Shown here piece after piece: positions 23,188 to 34,870 of a DNA stretch of 64,000 nt. The DNA comes from Glandiceps talaboti (lineage: Eukaryota > Hemichordata > Enteropneusta > Spengelidae): assembly GCF_964340395.1 (NCBI RefSeq), contig NC_135554.1, positions 19,760,592 through 19,824,591 on the forward strand. The letters run 5' to 3'. The notes under the pieces were generated by a model. The model was not told the origin of the DNA and did not search any database. It worked only from the letters and a program-made list of their open reading frames with translations. How positions within the stretch are numbered: position 1 is the stretch's first letter; each line of letters starts with the position of its first letter. A program made the position numbers and the translations under genes.

Positions 23188-23474
23188 GCCGACATACATT
23201 AGAGACTCAACAGAACTCATACAAAAACCTTGAAACAAGAAACGTTCCAGACAACGCAATTCTTATTACATTTGGTGTAGTATCAATGACGTATACAAAC
23301 ACTCCACATGACGAAGCGATAAATACAAAAACAGTACAAAATGAATTAACACTAAAAACTCCACCAACTGAATACATATGATAGCACTCCGATCCTTACA
23401 TTATTTCCTAAAAAAAAACACGTTCAAGTTTAACAATGAATTCAAATTTAAACAGGTTTAAGGTATGTTGCGCG

Positions 23475-23970
23475 ATGGGATCCCCATGGCCACCGGAAAT
23501 AGCAGACATATCATTTCACGAACTGGAAATGAAAATAATCACAGAACACAGCATGAACATTGGTCTATGACTCAGATTCAGGGATGATATCCTGTCAATC
23601 TAATATTGATCAGAACAAGAACCAAAAAAGTGTTTGCAACTATGAAAAACTTAAACCCAACATTCAAGTTCTCAATTGAAAACTCCAAACATGAACTTAC
23701 ATTCCTGTATCTAGCGATGTTTAAAAGGTCCTATACATGGAAAGGAAGGTATACTTGATCTACGTGTTCACATCAAAACAACGGACAATATTTCAATTCC
23801 TAGACAGGAAATCGCGTCTCAAAGGGGAAACCTTAGGATATGGCCGAACATGCAGTAACCGCAAGCGACCTTAGCTACGAAGTAGAATTGATATTCTTTA
23901 CTGATAAACTCATGAAACGAGGTTTCACGTACAAAACGAGAAATGTCACAAGTTAATGGCCTGCAACTTG
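23475..23970 (+). pseudogene. Penelope-like reverse transcriptase remnant, palm to C-terminus
   Basis: The fragment begins MGSPWPPEIADISFHELE, a form of the MGSP motif of Penelope-type enzymes. After a stop it reads LRFRDDILSI, an RFRDD box at the catalytic Y-x-D-D position. Further pieces in shifting frames are LNPTFKFSIENSKHELTFLY, GILDLRVHIKTTDN, FQFLDRKSRLKGETLGYGRT and FFTDKLMKRGFTYKTRN. The order and several blocks match the other remnant at 16525-16965, including QFLDRK. At least three stops or frameshifts make it a pseudogene. No endonuclease domain is visible. The Penelope assignment is inference from motif order. Confidence 0.6.
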
Positions 23971-24059
23971 GCTTCAAACATTTGAAATCTCACGTGACAC
24001 AACAAACAATCATGTGTTACTAGCCCAACTACTTCAATAAATAGTCATAATCTTAATGT

Positions 24060-25100
24060 TAAACTGATATTATTAGATAACTGATCATCAATGTCACTGT
24101 AAATTGAAAGTTCTCTGAAATCACTTTATTGTAAATTCATATTAATGACCTAATTTGCATAAATTGAATCATGAACATGTCTTCTATATTTCAGTTCAGC
24201 ATGTTATTAAACTCAAATGTAGGAAATGCAACCATGATGGTGATTGTAAAAATTGTACGCAGAGTTCACTATTATTATATATCATTTTGCTTTATTCCCC
24301 ATAGTATTAAATACCAGATAATACTGTAAAGTATCATTTTCTCTTTTGAATGAGATAATTTGCATGATAAATGCACCAGTCTGTTAATCTTTCCATAATA
24401 TAAATAAAGAGATACAGGGAAGTTGAATGATTGTTTGAGTTTTCATACAAAACAGATTTAGGTTAATAGTCAGTTTTATTCTTTAGTTTGAAATCTGGTA
24501 ATCAATATTAGAGGTGATCATGTTACTAAGTAGATATTAAAACACGTGACATCTGAATGTTATTGACATTGTGTGAGGTTACAACTGAGAGTATTATTGA
24601 TCATTTACCAAATGTTCATATTCACTTACCAATAATTTGTTCTTTTTCAGTAGTAATAAATCATCAATATCACTATTTCTAAAGTTCTCTGAAATGGTCA
24701 GGTATGCATATTAATTTCTTAATTTGCATATCAAAGTGATACAATTGACCTACGCATACTTCAATGGTGATAGTTTAAATATGCAATACCTGCCATATCA
24801 TTTTGCTTTATTGTCAAATACCAGATATTACTGTAAAGTATCATTTTCTCTTTTGAATGAGTTAATTTGCGTGATAAACAAACCGATGTTTTTCTTTCCA
24901 TAATATAAATAAATAAAAAGATACAGGAAGTTGATTGTTCATACAAAACAGATTTAGGTTAATAGTCAGTTTTATTCTTTAGTTTGAAATCTGGTAATCA
25001 ATATTAGAGGTGATCATGTTACTAAGTAGATATTAAAACACATGACATCTGAATTTTATTGACATTGTGTGGGGTTATAACTGAAAGCATTATCGATCTG
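24060..25100. repeat. tandem duplication, ~500-bp unit, two copies
   Basis: Copy A (about 24060-24610) and copy B (about 24650-25100) share long near-identical blocks, for example CATTTTCTCTTTTGAATGAG, CATACAAAACAGATTTAGGT and GAGGTGATCATGTTACTAAG. Offsets are about 495-506 bases. The right halves are more than 90% alike by eye; the left halves (around AAAGTTCTCTGAAAT and TTAATTTGCATA) are more diverged. Non-coding. Confidence 0.85.
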
Positions 25101-25844
25101 CATAACATATTGTGACTGTGTTTTTTGTGCTATTGTTAATGATAAACTTATCATTAATTACCTTGTGTGAACGACATGTAGTCTTTAGTTCAATGTTCTC
25201 AGATGTTTTTGATTTTGACATTTATACAGTCATATATTTCTATTGAACTTAGCGCTTTTGAATTTTTTCAATAATAGAAAGGACGCTATAGAAAATAAAT
25301 AAATGTTATATGTTAAATGGTGAAGTGTTACCGTGGCGACATTGTTGTACTGCCATATTGGATTTATTGTGATTACTTGCAGCATGTTGATCCTGAAATG
25401 ATATGTATTACACTGGATGATTGTAAAACTAATAAAAGTAATATTCATTTTATGTTCATTTTTATCACAACTGAATTAATCGTTTAATTTTAAAGCCCCA
25501 CAGATGATGTGTGTGGAGTACTACTGTAACAGTAGTTGATAGGTCGCTTGTAGTATTTTAAAGTTTATTGTCACCTAAAATCAGAAAAATTGAGGATTCT
25601 CCTTGTTTTTCAGAAAAAACAGCACTGTAAATAATTATGTAAGGCTAAATACAGCAGAAATATAGAAGGGTCGCCGAAAGACTGCATATCATACACATTT
25701 TATGTTCCCAAGAACAATTTAAATAGATAAGAAACAGACTTCCCACAGACCACTGAGGCAGGGGTACGTATCCCCCAGGGTATGATCAGTTATTTTAATT
25801 TATAGTTTTCCTCTGGGATTTATGAAAGGTAAGCCTGAAAAACA

Positions 25845-26100
25845 AATTTACAAAATGCAATTTTTTATTTTGTTTTGTCTCGTTACTACTTTTTTGGGGG
25901 GTGACCATTTGTAACTGCTTGTAATAGAATGTAGTTCAGTGAATGATTTCTGTAAAAAAAATAGATATAGGGAAAATGAATTTACAAAATGTAATTTTTT
26001 GTTATAATCTTACATTGCTATAATATTATTTTTAGGGTGGTTGTATCTGCTTGTCAAAGAATGTAGTCCTAAGTGAATGAATTCATAATAGTCAGTTTTT
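25845..26100. repeat. tandem duplication, ~134-bp unit, two diverged copies
   Basis: ATTTACAAAATG is followed in both units by CAATTTTTTATT or TAATTTTTTGTT, a GGGTG block, ACTGCTTGT or TCTGCTTGT, and AGAATGTAGT ending in GTGAATGA. Unit starts are near 25846 and 25980. Confidence 0.7.
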
Positions 26101-26469
26101 GAAATAATCACAAGGGTATACAAATTCCAATAAGAGATTTTTAATCTTTCTCAAATGTTATCATGATCATGATTTCCCTGTAGTTGGCTTCATATATCTC
26201 ACAAGTAATAATTTGTCAACTACGTTGTGTATGTAACAGTCCAATGGGAATCGTATCATCCATATGAATTTTATATCTTTATGATTCTGCATTCACATGT
26301 CCTGAAATAGCACATAAAATATCTCCATACATTACCTCAGCTTTTCAAGCAGATGTGCTTGTTCTGATCTACACAAAATGTACATTTTAACTATTATATT
26401 TTCAAGGTCACCGTGTTACTTTTCACTGAAAAACACTAGCTATACATTTTAGGGCAAATAAAAAAATTG

Positions 26470-26720
26470 TGTGGTGCCGGTGACCCGACCCAACCTTTTT
26501 AGATCCTCCTTAAAAATCTTTTTAGGTAGTCCGAAATTTTTTTCTCAAAAAAATCAGAAAAAATGTGGAAAGTCACGCGAGAAACAGTGAGATTTGAAGA
26601 TGTCATTGCCTTGTGTGACCCATAATGTAAAGACCATATGGAAGGGCTCTAGATAAACAACAGAAACATAACCTGAACGAGACCTAAAAAGAGTTGTAAA
26701 AAATATAAAAAATCCTACCT
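26470..26720 (+). repeat. dispersed repeat, CCCGACC...CTACCTA family (copy 3)
   Basis: It begins GTGCCGGTGACCCGACCCAA and ends AAAAAATCCTACCTATAG. Internal blocks shared with the copy at 34557-34870 are a poly-T stretch followed by CTCAAAAAAA or CGAGAAAA, CACGCGAGAAA or TCACGAGAAA, and AACCTGAACGAGAC or AACCTGAACTAGAC. No open frame spans it. Confidence 0.7.
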
Positions 26721-29700
26721 ATAGCTGAATTACTGCCATTTTGTTTTTACGTTCCAAAGAAAGTTACATGTATAAGAAAGATAAGCTTTTAGACTAACAT
26801 TTATTTTAATGTTGAATGATTTTCTTTACTAAGAACCTGATGATTGATTATAGGATATATAAATCTACCATATTGCTGGTCCATTGTTTGTTTACTTTGT
26901 GTACATTAAGTTATGTGTAACCTGTTCAGAACTCTTAGACATGAAATAGGGTTAAAAAGTCAAACTTTTCCATCAACAGATGTAACTTAGACCCACCACT
27001 TTACAAAATGTTGAAATATTCAATGGCCTAAAATAAATTGAGCATTGTTTAATATGTTATCATTCTGTAAGGATTCTAAGAATTGGGATGGAGAAAGCTA
27101 GATGTTGCCTGCAGTATCGAACAACATCTTCACCCCTTCTAGCTTGATGAGAAATCATGAACCAAAAGTTGTTCATGCAAATGAATAAACCCCAAACTGT
27201 TAGAATGATGTAAATAATGTATAGGTAGCTGAGATGACAAATATATACATAATTGTACCACATTTGAATATTAAGTAACTGTGTCTCTTTCCCCCCCTCC
27301 ACTGTAAACACTAACTTATAGGTAGAATTCTATGATTGATTAACAAATACACGATTGTAGGAGTAGCTTCGATTATATGTGAACTTTCATCTTAGGACCT
27401 CATTGAGCTGGACATAAAGAGAGATCTTGAGATGCGATAACACTAGACTAGGCTGGGGATGATGAGAAGAGAGGTACAGTGGAGTTTAGTGAATGATATG
27501 TTTATGTGTAGGTGTACATTTCCTAGTCAACTTTTACATTTCACTTGTTGAAAACTGCATGTATAATATTACTAGCACTAATGCCAAGAGTGAGGTATTA
27601 AAAGGGTCTTTATAAAAGAACACTAAGATTTTTGTGTAAATTATCATAAATGTGTATTCCAATTTTAAAAGTATTAGTAAAATGCCATGAAGATATTTAA
27701 TACAAGACAGTAGTAAAATCAACCAAGCACAAAGGAAATGACACCTACAAAACAAAGAAGTTTTCACAACTAAGTATAGTCCACAAATCAAGATAAAAGA
27801 TTTAAAAAGGCATTGGTAAAACACTGGTTCGAACTCGGAAAGAAAAATACACTAATTTAAAACAATTCTTTCCAGTGAAAAATGAAGAATCAGGCGACTG
27901 TTGAAGGGATTCAGAAGAATTCCGAAACTAAAGCGTCAAAGAAGCACACACAAATGGTTCCCGGCTGCGTATCGTCAATAGCTCTCCTAATTCTGCATTA
28001 GACATATTTATACCCTATAACCCAAACTAAGTCTATACAATATAGAGTATTAAATGTTGATGTTTGGACCCTCATTGCATCCATTTAATTAAAATATAAA
28101 ATTCAAAGACGTGGGCTAAGACGATAGCACAACACAGAAAGCGAGCTTTCACATTCCAAACTACCCTGCCCAGAAGTGATACTCAAGTAACACTTGATGC
28201 CAAATAGAATGCAAAAACATGCTATCAAATGCTGTACACGTGTATCACGCACACAATTTTTTTCTAGCTGGCACAGTATATGATGAAACCTGACATTAAG
28301 TTATGTTTAGCAGATTGAGGACACATTGACTTTTGCAGGAAAGATGACATTTGGCACCTGATGTCGCCATTGTCATCGCCCATACAAATGATGGAAACAC
28401 CAACATATGAAATAGGTATATAATTGTTTCCCTACGAACGTAAGTATCGACCCTTTGACATATACATTCGAATTGCGGGTAATAGTATAAAGAGAGGGCT
28501 TTGGGAAATACATTGAGATTTCTTTGGATGTAATGCAGTGACATGTTATAATTCCTAATCGAAAGAAAGTCTGATAACTTCAAACCTTTCATGTACGAAC
28601 AAGTAAATACACCATCATCCGCTCTTAGGAACGCGGCATGGAGCAATTTATCTATACATTGTCATTGGAAACTGAAATAATCGTGTAGATGGAATGTCTT
28701 TCTTTCTATTAAACTCCTTTATAGACAGGGAAAAGTAACTACCGGGCAAGACAGATTTCCCAGTGTCAGTTTGTTTCCGTTCAAGTAGACAGCTGCCTTC
28801 GAACGCCAAAGTTGCTAGTATCACCCATAATTCATAGGTAACGGAAGAATGCCCTGTTTTGCAAGACTGACTAGTGAAATAGAAACCAAGCTTGGTTGAA
28901 GTCGAATTACAAAAAGAAAAACAAAATAAGATAGATACAGTTTTGGACAGGCAAATGAATGGATCGCCTTTGTTAACTAGTTGATTGTATAGATAGATTT
29001 CATTCATAAAACTAGACACAATGTTTTCACTTAATAGTGAAGTCTAAACCCATGTATTAATCACGATGACTAAGCTTTGAAACTTACTGATATGTCCCTT
29101 ATTCTTTTCTTATAAAACCAAATTAACGGCCTCGATGAGAAATAGCATTGTTTCTAGAGAAAGGAAGAAAGTGTTTAGTTATTCATATGTATGTATAATT
29201 TCATATATTTGTCCCAATGAAGGAACAAGTTGCTAGAATTATCGGATAATTATTAGAATCACGACATAAAGCCACTTTAGCCAAGACATCTGTGTTACCT
29301 TCACAGCGTACAAGCAGGGTTGCAACGGGAGAAAGATTCGCCAACAATATCAAAATAAATTATATCACTGTCAACTGTGTTTGTTGGAACAATCATGAAT
29401 GATATGTAGTCAAGTTTTATCGACGTAAAACTAGACCAAATCTATAAACACTGAGCTTCTTTACTCTCTAAAGACGGTGGAGACTCTTGCCTTGAAAGAC
29501 AGTTCAGATTACTTACATGTACTAGACACACAAAGGGCAAAAATGAGCTGACTATATGTATGACAGGACTAGCATAGCATATTTGTTACGGATATGTATA
29601 TTATAATTGTCTGCATTCTCCCTCCTGTCTGTGATGTACAACATGATTCTTGATGAATGTCTAAGAAAAGTAAATGTTTGACATGAACATATGTCTCTGA

Positions 29701-29864
29701 GTAACTGAATAGTTGTCTAGTATGTCTGCCATGAATACAAATCAACCTTTCAAAAAAGACTGCATTTGTCAGTTGTCTGCAGGATGTAAAGCAGAATTTA
29801 TAATTTCAAATGGGTTTTTTAACGCTCGAAAGATTGATATGTTATGAAGATGATCAACATAAAC
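26721..29864. other. unassigned stretch
   Basis: Minus-strand frames at 28296-28646 (116 codons), 28648-29019 (123 codons) and 27534-27824 (96 codons) lack recognisable motifs, are A+T-biased and show no splice or promoter support. No repeat family was matched except where the dimeric repeat begins at about 29865. Confidence 0.35.
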
Positions 29865-30330
29865 ATGTACTAGCTATAACTGGGATATTTTGTCATCAAA
29901 TATCCAAAGATATATTTACTAAACATTGGTCAGTTGTTTATATATAAAAGACATTGTGTCTGTTAATTATTGGTAAATATTATCCGTTGGTACTGTAGTG
30001 GCAAGTTAAGTCTTGAGCGAAGCTTAATTTTGAATCTGTCGCCATGTTAAATATGTACTCGTGTAATAAATATAGTATCGTTTTGTCGATCAGACAACCA
30101 CAACGTATTCACTGAAAATTGTTAAAATAATAATAATAATTAGACATTGTACATGTTAACCAGTGGTCTATATTATCCATTAGCAGTACAGAAACCGGTT
30201 GAAATCGTTGAGCGCGCTGATTTTTGGGTGCGGACATAACAATTAATTTGATTTGAATTATCGTGTATACACATACAAATATGTGATTATCCACAGGTGT
30301 TGCCATTCTGTTCACGGTGTACGACTACGA
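29865..30330 (+). repeat. dimeric dispersed repeat, both monomers present
   Basis: Monomer A contains AAACATTGGTCAGTTGTTTA, then AGACATTGTGTCTGTTAATT and ATTATCCGTTGGTACTGTAG. Monomer B contains AGACATTGTACATGTTAACC, AGTGGTCTATATTATCCATT and GATTTTTGGGTGCGGAC. A and B share the AGACATTG...GTTAA...ATTATCC scaffold, so the repeat is a diverged head-to-tail dimer. It recurs inverted at 58215-58590 with both monomers, and monomer B recurs at 32160 and 34172 inside the tandem array. Confidence 0.7.
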
Positions 30331-30957
30331 GTAAGTTATTCTACCCAACTACACGTTCTTTAAAAAAACAAAAAAAAACAAAACAAAAAAACGTTGTAGC
30401 TTTATTTGAGACATCTAGACGTTCGTATTGCGTTACACAATTGAGTAGCTTATCTAGATGTAGTAAAAGTGTTGAAAGTACTAGTATAAGGGACAATACA
30501 TATGACGCGTACGCTTAAAGCTATTTGTACAAACTTCACTGGCCATGCACATGTGCACATCACTATCTTCACATCATTCAATTAGGTTTAATGTTACCCG
30601 ACTATGGTAATAGACGCCAAAGTAAATAGTAACTCCAGAGTTGTGTTCAAATCGAAGTATAAATTAACCATTAGGAGGCACAGCCGATTAGTTTCAAGGT
30701 TGCTTTATCTAACTCCTGTTGGGTATACTAATCACGTGTTTTGCTTGCAGGTAGAGATTGTATAGATGTCTAGCCTGATAATGTCACGTAGAACACACAT
30801 TTTGAATGTTTCGACCAGCGATTTCGATTTCTATAGAGGGTATATAATATAGAGTAGGAGTTTACTGCCACTGATAAAGTTAACCAAACTATGTTCATTG
30901 AATGTCTATGTCAGCCTTTAATATTGCGAGTGTAAGTTTTCACTGTCTTTGATAGGC

Positions 30958-30958
30958 T

Positions 30959-31005
<47 letters not shown>

Positions 31006-31330
31006 GAATTTATATAAAATCCAATAGGACGTAATGTTCTATGGTGCTGAACAGAAACAATAGATCATTGTAAAAGTTAGAAAGCTCTTGCGAACAGTTG
31101 CGTTTCGATAACTTCTTGAATTTATGGACAGTGGGTGATGAACGAAGTTCAAATGGTAAACTGTTCCATAAGGGGGCGTTGGTCGTGAGAACGCTCAACG
31201 TATGAATTTGTATTACAATGGGGTACATGCATGAAGTAGACATCATATTAGTTTTCGACAAAACAAGCTTTCTGATGGGAATTACAAAAACAGCGTCGGT
31301 TCCTCTATTTATTATATTAAGGTGCTACAG
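30958..31330 (-). pseudogene. LINE 3' end with (GATT)n tail (array copy 1)
   Basis: On the minus strand the frame around 31010-31261 reads APLWNSLPFELRSSPTVHKF followed by KKLSKRN, the conserved LWNSLP...LR...S...FK...LK C-terminus of CR1/L2-type LINE ORF2 proteins. Upstream in the same frame TDAVFVIPIRKL (about 31290) fits the preceding VP-R block. After the stop comes TTTATATAAATTCTTTTGATTG running into (GATT)n at 30958-31002, the microsatellite tail typical of such LINEs. Only the last ~110 codons remain. It was copied along with the 2-kb unit. Confidence 0.7.
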
Positions 31331-32883
31331 GTTCAACTTGTTGCTATAATGTGGACGTCAATATGTAATACCTCGATTAAACTAATCTAGTATGATACTA
31401 GTTATTTATTCCTTGACTGACAGTTTGACACCAGTGTTTTCTTGTGCATGTGTTAGAGGTTTGCAGACTCTGAGAGGGTCTATGGTAATTGATTTCAGCT
31501 GATTTCACATTTAGTTTACTGTAACTCATTAAGGACAATTTTTCAACAATAAACATTAGAACAAATCGACTCTTGCATCGTATTTCTGACTCAATTGTGA
31601 GTATCGATAAGTTCGCTTTATACCTTCGATGTACACTCATCATTTCAAAATATGTTTCTAGACTATTATACCTGTTTTATCATTGAACGGTAGCTTTTCC
31701 CCCAAATTAGAAGACTTATCCTCAAGTAACTTGATATCGATGTACACATTTACAACAAATAAATAGCCAATTACCTTCTTCAAATTGTTTGTATCTGTAT
31801 GTTACAAGACCTTCAACACTGACAACGTTTCGCAAATAATACTATAATTTCTCTTTGTCCGTTTCCCTACGTTATTTAAAACTATAGGTTAAACGTCTAC
31901 TGAACAAAATGTAAGTAACAAAATAAATGTTTAGTGATTTAGTCGAAATAGGTCAATTCTTTATGCTTTTGGAACAAATATGAAATATTATTCCAGAAAT
32001 ACTGTTTTTATTTGTATGACAACTATTATTTTTTTTAACGTTGTTAATTCAACACATCTTTCACTAATATTTGAAGAAAACTTACACTTGCGAATACTGT
32101 AAGCCTCACTTTCTGAAGCCTGAGAATAAAAACCTTTTTTTATCAACCACAGTGTTTTCACTGAAAATTGTTAAAATAGCAATAATTAGACATTGTACAT
32201 GTTAACCAGTGGTCGATATTATCCATAAGCAGTACAGAAACCGGTTGGAATTGTTATCGATTTGAGCGCGCTGATTTTTGGGTGCGGACCTACAACTTGA
32301 TTTGATTTGAATTTGTCGCATACACAGTTTCAAATATGTGCTTATCCACATGTGATGTCATTCTGTTCACGGTGTACGATATTACGAGTAGGTTATTCTA
32401 CCAAAATAAACATTAAAAAAATACGTTGCAGCTCTATTTGAGGCATTCAAACGTTCGTATGGCGTTAAACAATCAAGTAGCATATGTAGATGTAGTAAAT
32501 GTGTCGAAAGTGCTTTTATATACAAGAAAGGAAATATCTATGAAGCTATTTGCACAAACTTCACTGGCCATGCACATTTGAACGTCACTATCTTCACATT
32601 CATTCAATTAGGTTTAATGTTACCCGACTATGGTAATAGACGCCAAAGTAAAAAATAACTCCAGAGTTGTGTTCAAATCGAAGTACTTAACCATTAGGAG
32701 GCACAGCCGATTAGTATCAAGGTTTCAAGGTTGCTTTATCTAACTCATGTTGCGTATACTAATCACGTGTTTTGCTTGCAGGTAGAGATTGTATAGATGT
32801 CCAGCCTGATAAAGTCACGTAGAACACACATTTTGAATGTTTCCTTTCACACAGACGAACAGCGATTTAGATTTTTTATAGAG

Positions 32884-32885
<2 letters not shown>

Positions 32886-32934
<49 letters not shown>

Positions 32935-32961
32935 CTGTGTGTGTGTGTGTGTGTGTGTGTG
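32886..32961. repeat. (TA)n followed by (GT)n
   Basis: TA at 32886-32931 and GT at 32936-32961. In array copy 1 the same site (about 30838-30851) holds only GAGGGTATATAATATAGAG, so the arrays expanded in copy 2. Confidence 0.95.
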
Positions 32962-33027
32962 GCACAAGAGTTTACTACCATTGTTAAAATTAACCAAACT
33001 GTGTCCATTGAATGTCTTTCAGCCTTT

Positions 33028-33077
<50 letters not shown>

Positions 33078-33390
33078 CCAACCAACCAACCAACCAACCA
33101 ACCAACCAACCAACCTATCAATCAATCAATCAATGAAAAGAATTTGTATAACATCCAATACGACGTAATGTTCTATGGCGCTGAACAGGAACTGTTACAA
33201 TAGATCATTGTAAAAGTTCGAAAGCTCTTGCGAACAGATGCGTCTTGATGATTATCCTTCTTGATGTATCGACAGTGGTTGATCAACGAAGTTCAAATGG
33301 TATGATGTTCAATAAGAGGGCGTTGCTCTTGAGAACGCTCACTGTATGACTTTGTATTACAACGGGGTACATGCATGACAGTTTGACACC
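33028..33390 (-). pseudogene. LINE 3' end with (GATT)n/(GGTT)n tail (array copy 2)
   Basis: This is the duplicate of the LINE remnant at 30958-31330, more damaged: the coding part (about 33140-33390, minus strand) has lost the long open frame, and the segment equivalent to 31235-31410 is deleted. The tail has grown into (CAAT)n with an inserted (CAAC)n block, 33028-33134. Confidence 0.65.
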
Positions 33391-34556
33391 AGTGTTTTCT
33401 TGTGCAGGTGTTGGAAGTTTTGCAGACTCTGATCAGGTCTATGGTAATTGATTTCAGCTGATGTCACATTCCTTAAACTGTAACTCATTAATGACAATTT
33501 GTCAACACTATATACTTACATTCACTACTTTTGAACTCTGACAATGGTCGGCTGTAGGTTACATAAACATTAAACAAATCGACTCTTGTATTGTATTTCT
33601 GACATTTGTGAGTATCGATATATTTACTTTATACCTTCGATGTACACTCATCATTTCAAAATATGTTTCTAGGCTATTATACATGTTTTATCATTGAACG
33701 GTAGCTTTTCCCCAAAATTAGAAGACTTATCCTCAAGTAACTTGATACCGACGTGCAAATTTACAACAGATAGATAGCCCATTACCTTCTTCAAATTGTT
33801 TGTATCGGTATGTTACAAGACCTTCAACACTCACAACGTTTCGCAAATACTATAATTTCTCTTTGTCCGTTTCCCTACGTTATTTAAAACTATAGGTTAA
33901 ACGTCTACTGAACAAAATGTAAGTAACAAAATAAATGTTTAGTGATTTAGTCGAAATAGGTCAATTCTTTATGCTTTGAGTTTGGAACAAATATGAAATA
34001 TTATTCCAGAAACACCTTTTTTGGTTGTATGACAACTGTTATTTTTTTAACCTCGTTAATTCAACTTATCTTTCACTAATATTTGAAGAAAACTTACACT
34101 TGCGAATACTGTAAGCCTCACTTTCTGAAGCCTGAGAATCAAAACCTTCTCTTACCAACCACAGTGTATTCACTGAAAATTGTTAAACTACCAATAATTA
34201 GACATTGTACATGTTAACCAGTGGTCGAGATTATCCATAAGTAGTACAGAAACCTGTTGAAATCGTTATCGCGTTTGCAATTGAGCGCGCTGAATTTTGG
34301 GTGCAGACCTAAAGCTTGATTTGATTTGAATTTGTCGCGTACACAGTTTCAAATATGTGCTTATCCACATGTGATGCCATTCTGTTCACGGTGTTCGATA
34401 TTACGAGTAAGTGTATTCTACCAAACTAAACATATTTTTCTACTTCGTAAACTTAATATATCTTTCACTAATATTTTGGAAAAATTTACATTTCCGAATA
34501 CTGTAAGCGTCACTTTCTGAAGCCTGAGAATAAAAACAAGTCGAATTTCTCGATTG

Positions 34557-34870
34557 TTCGGTTCCGGTTACCCGACCACACCTAGTTTTTTCACTGCCGA
34601 CCGTAATTTTTTTTTTACATGTTCGAGAAAATATAATAAAATTGCACAAATTGTTAAGTCTCACGAGAAATATTGGATGCGTAAACTGATACCAACTTAA
34701 AAAGGTAATATAAAACTGTTCTTCTAATCTGTAATGCTTGTACATCTGATAGGAAGAAATAAATAACATAGAGACCATTTTATTGAAAACAATGGAAAAC
34801 CTGAACTAGACACTGACACATTAAAAAATAATATAATAAAATAAAAAATCTACCTACCCCACCTATTCTA
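34557..34870 (+). repeat. dispersed repeat, CCCGACC...CTACCTACCC family (copy 4)
   Basis: It begins TTCGGTTCCGGTTACCCGAC and ends AAAATAAAAAATCTACCTAC then CCC. It is closest to copy 3 at 26470-26720 and sits directly after the third unit of the tandem array. Confidence 0.7.

Larger units (their letters stand above)
30111..34540. repeat. ~2-kb unit in tandem, two full copies plus one internally deleted
   Basis: Unit starts (ACTGAAAATT) are at 30111, 32160 and 34172, periods of 2049 and 2012. Copies 1 and 2 match throughout, including GACGCCAAAGTAAA, AATCACGTGTTTTGCTTGCA, the LINE-tail region, GGTTAAACGTCTACTGAACA and CTTTCTGAAGCCTGAGAAT. Copy 2 lacks about 170-200 bases equivalent to 31235-31410 and gains TA, GT and CAAC arrays. 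Copy 3 has the first ~270 bases joined directly to the last ~110 (34440-34540), so about 1.6-1.7 kb of the middle is missing. Non-coding apart from LINE debris. Confidence 0.9.

Noticed and set aside
27815-27835. TGGTTCGAACTCGG, resembling a tRNA B box
   Set aside because: No A box or cloverleaf pairing at tRNA spacing upstream.
28296-29019. Two adjacent minus-strand frames of 116 and 123 codons, considered as exons
   Set aside because: No splice signals of the right phase, no recognisable domain, and composition like the surrounding non-coding DNA.
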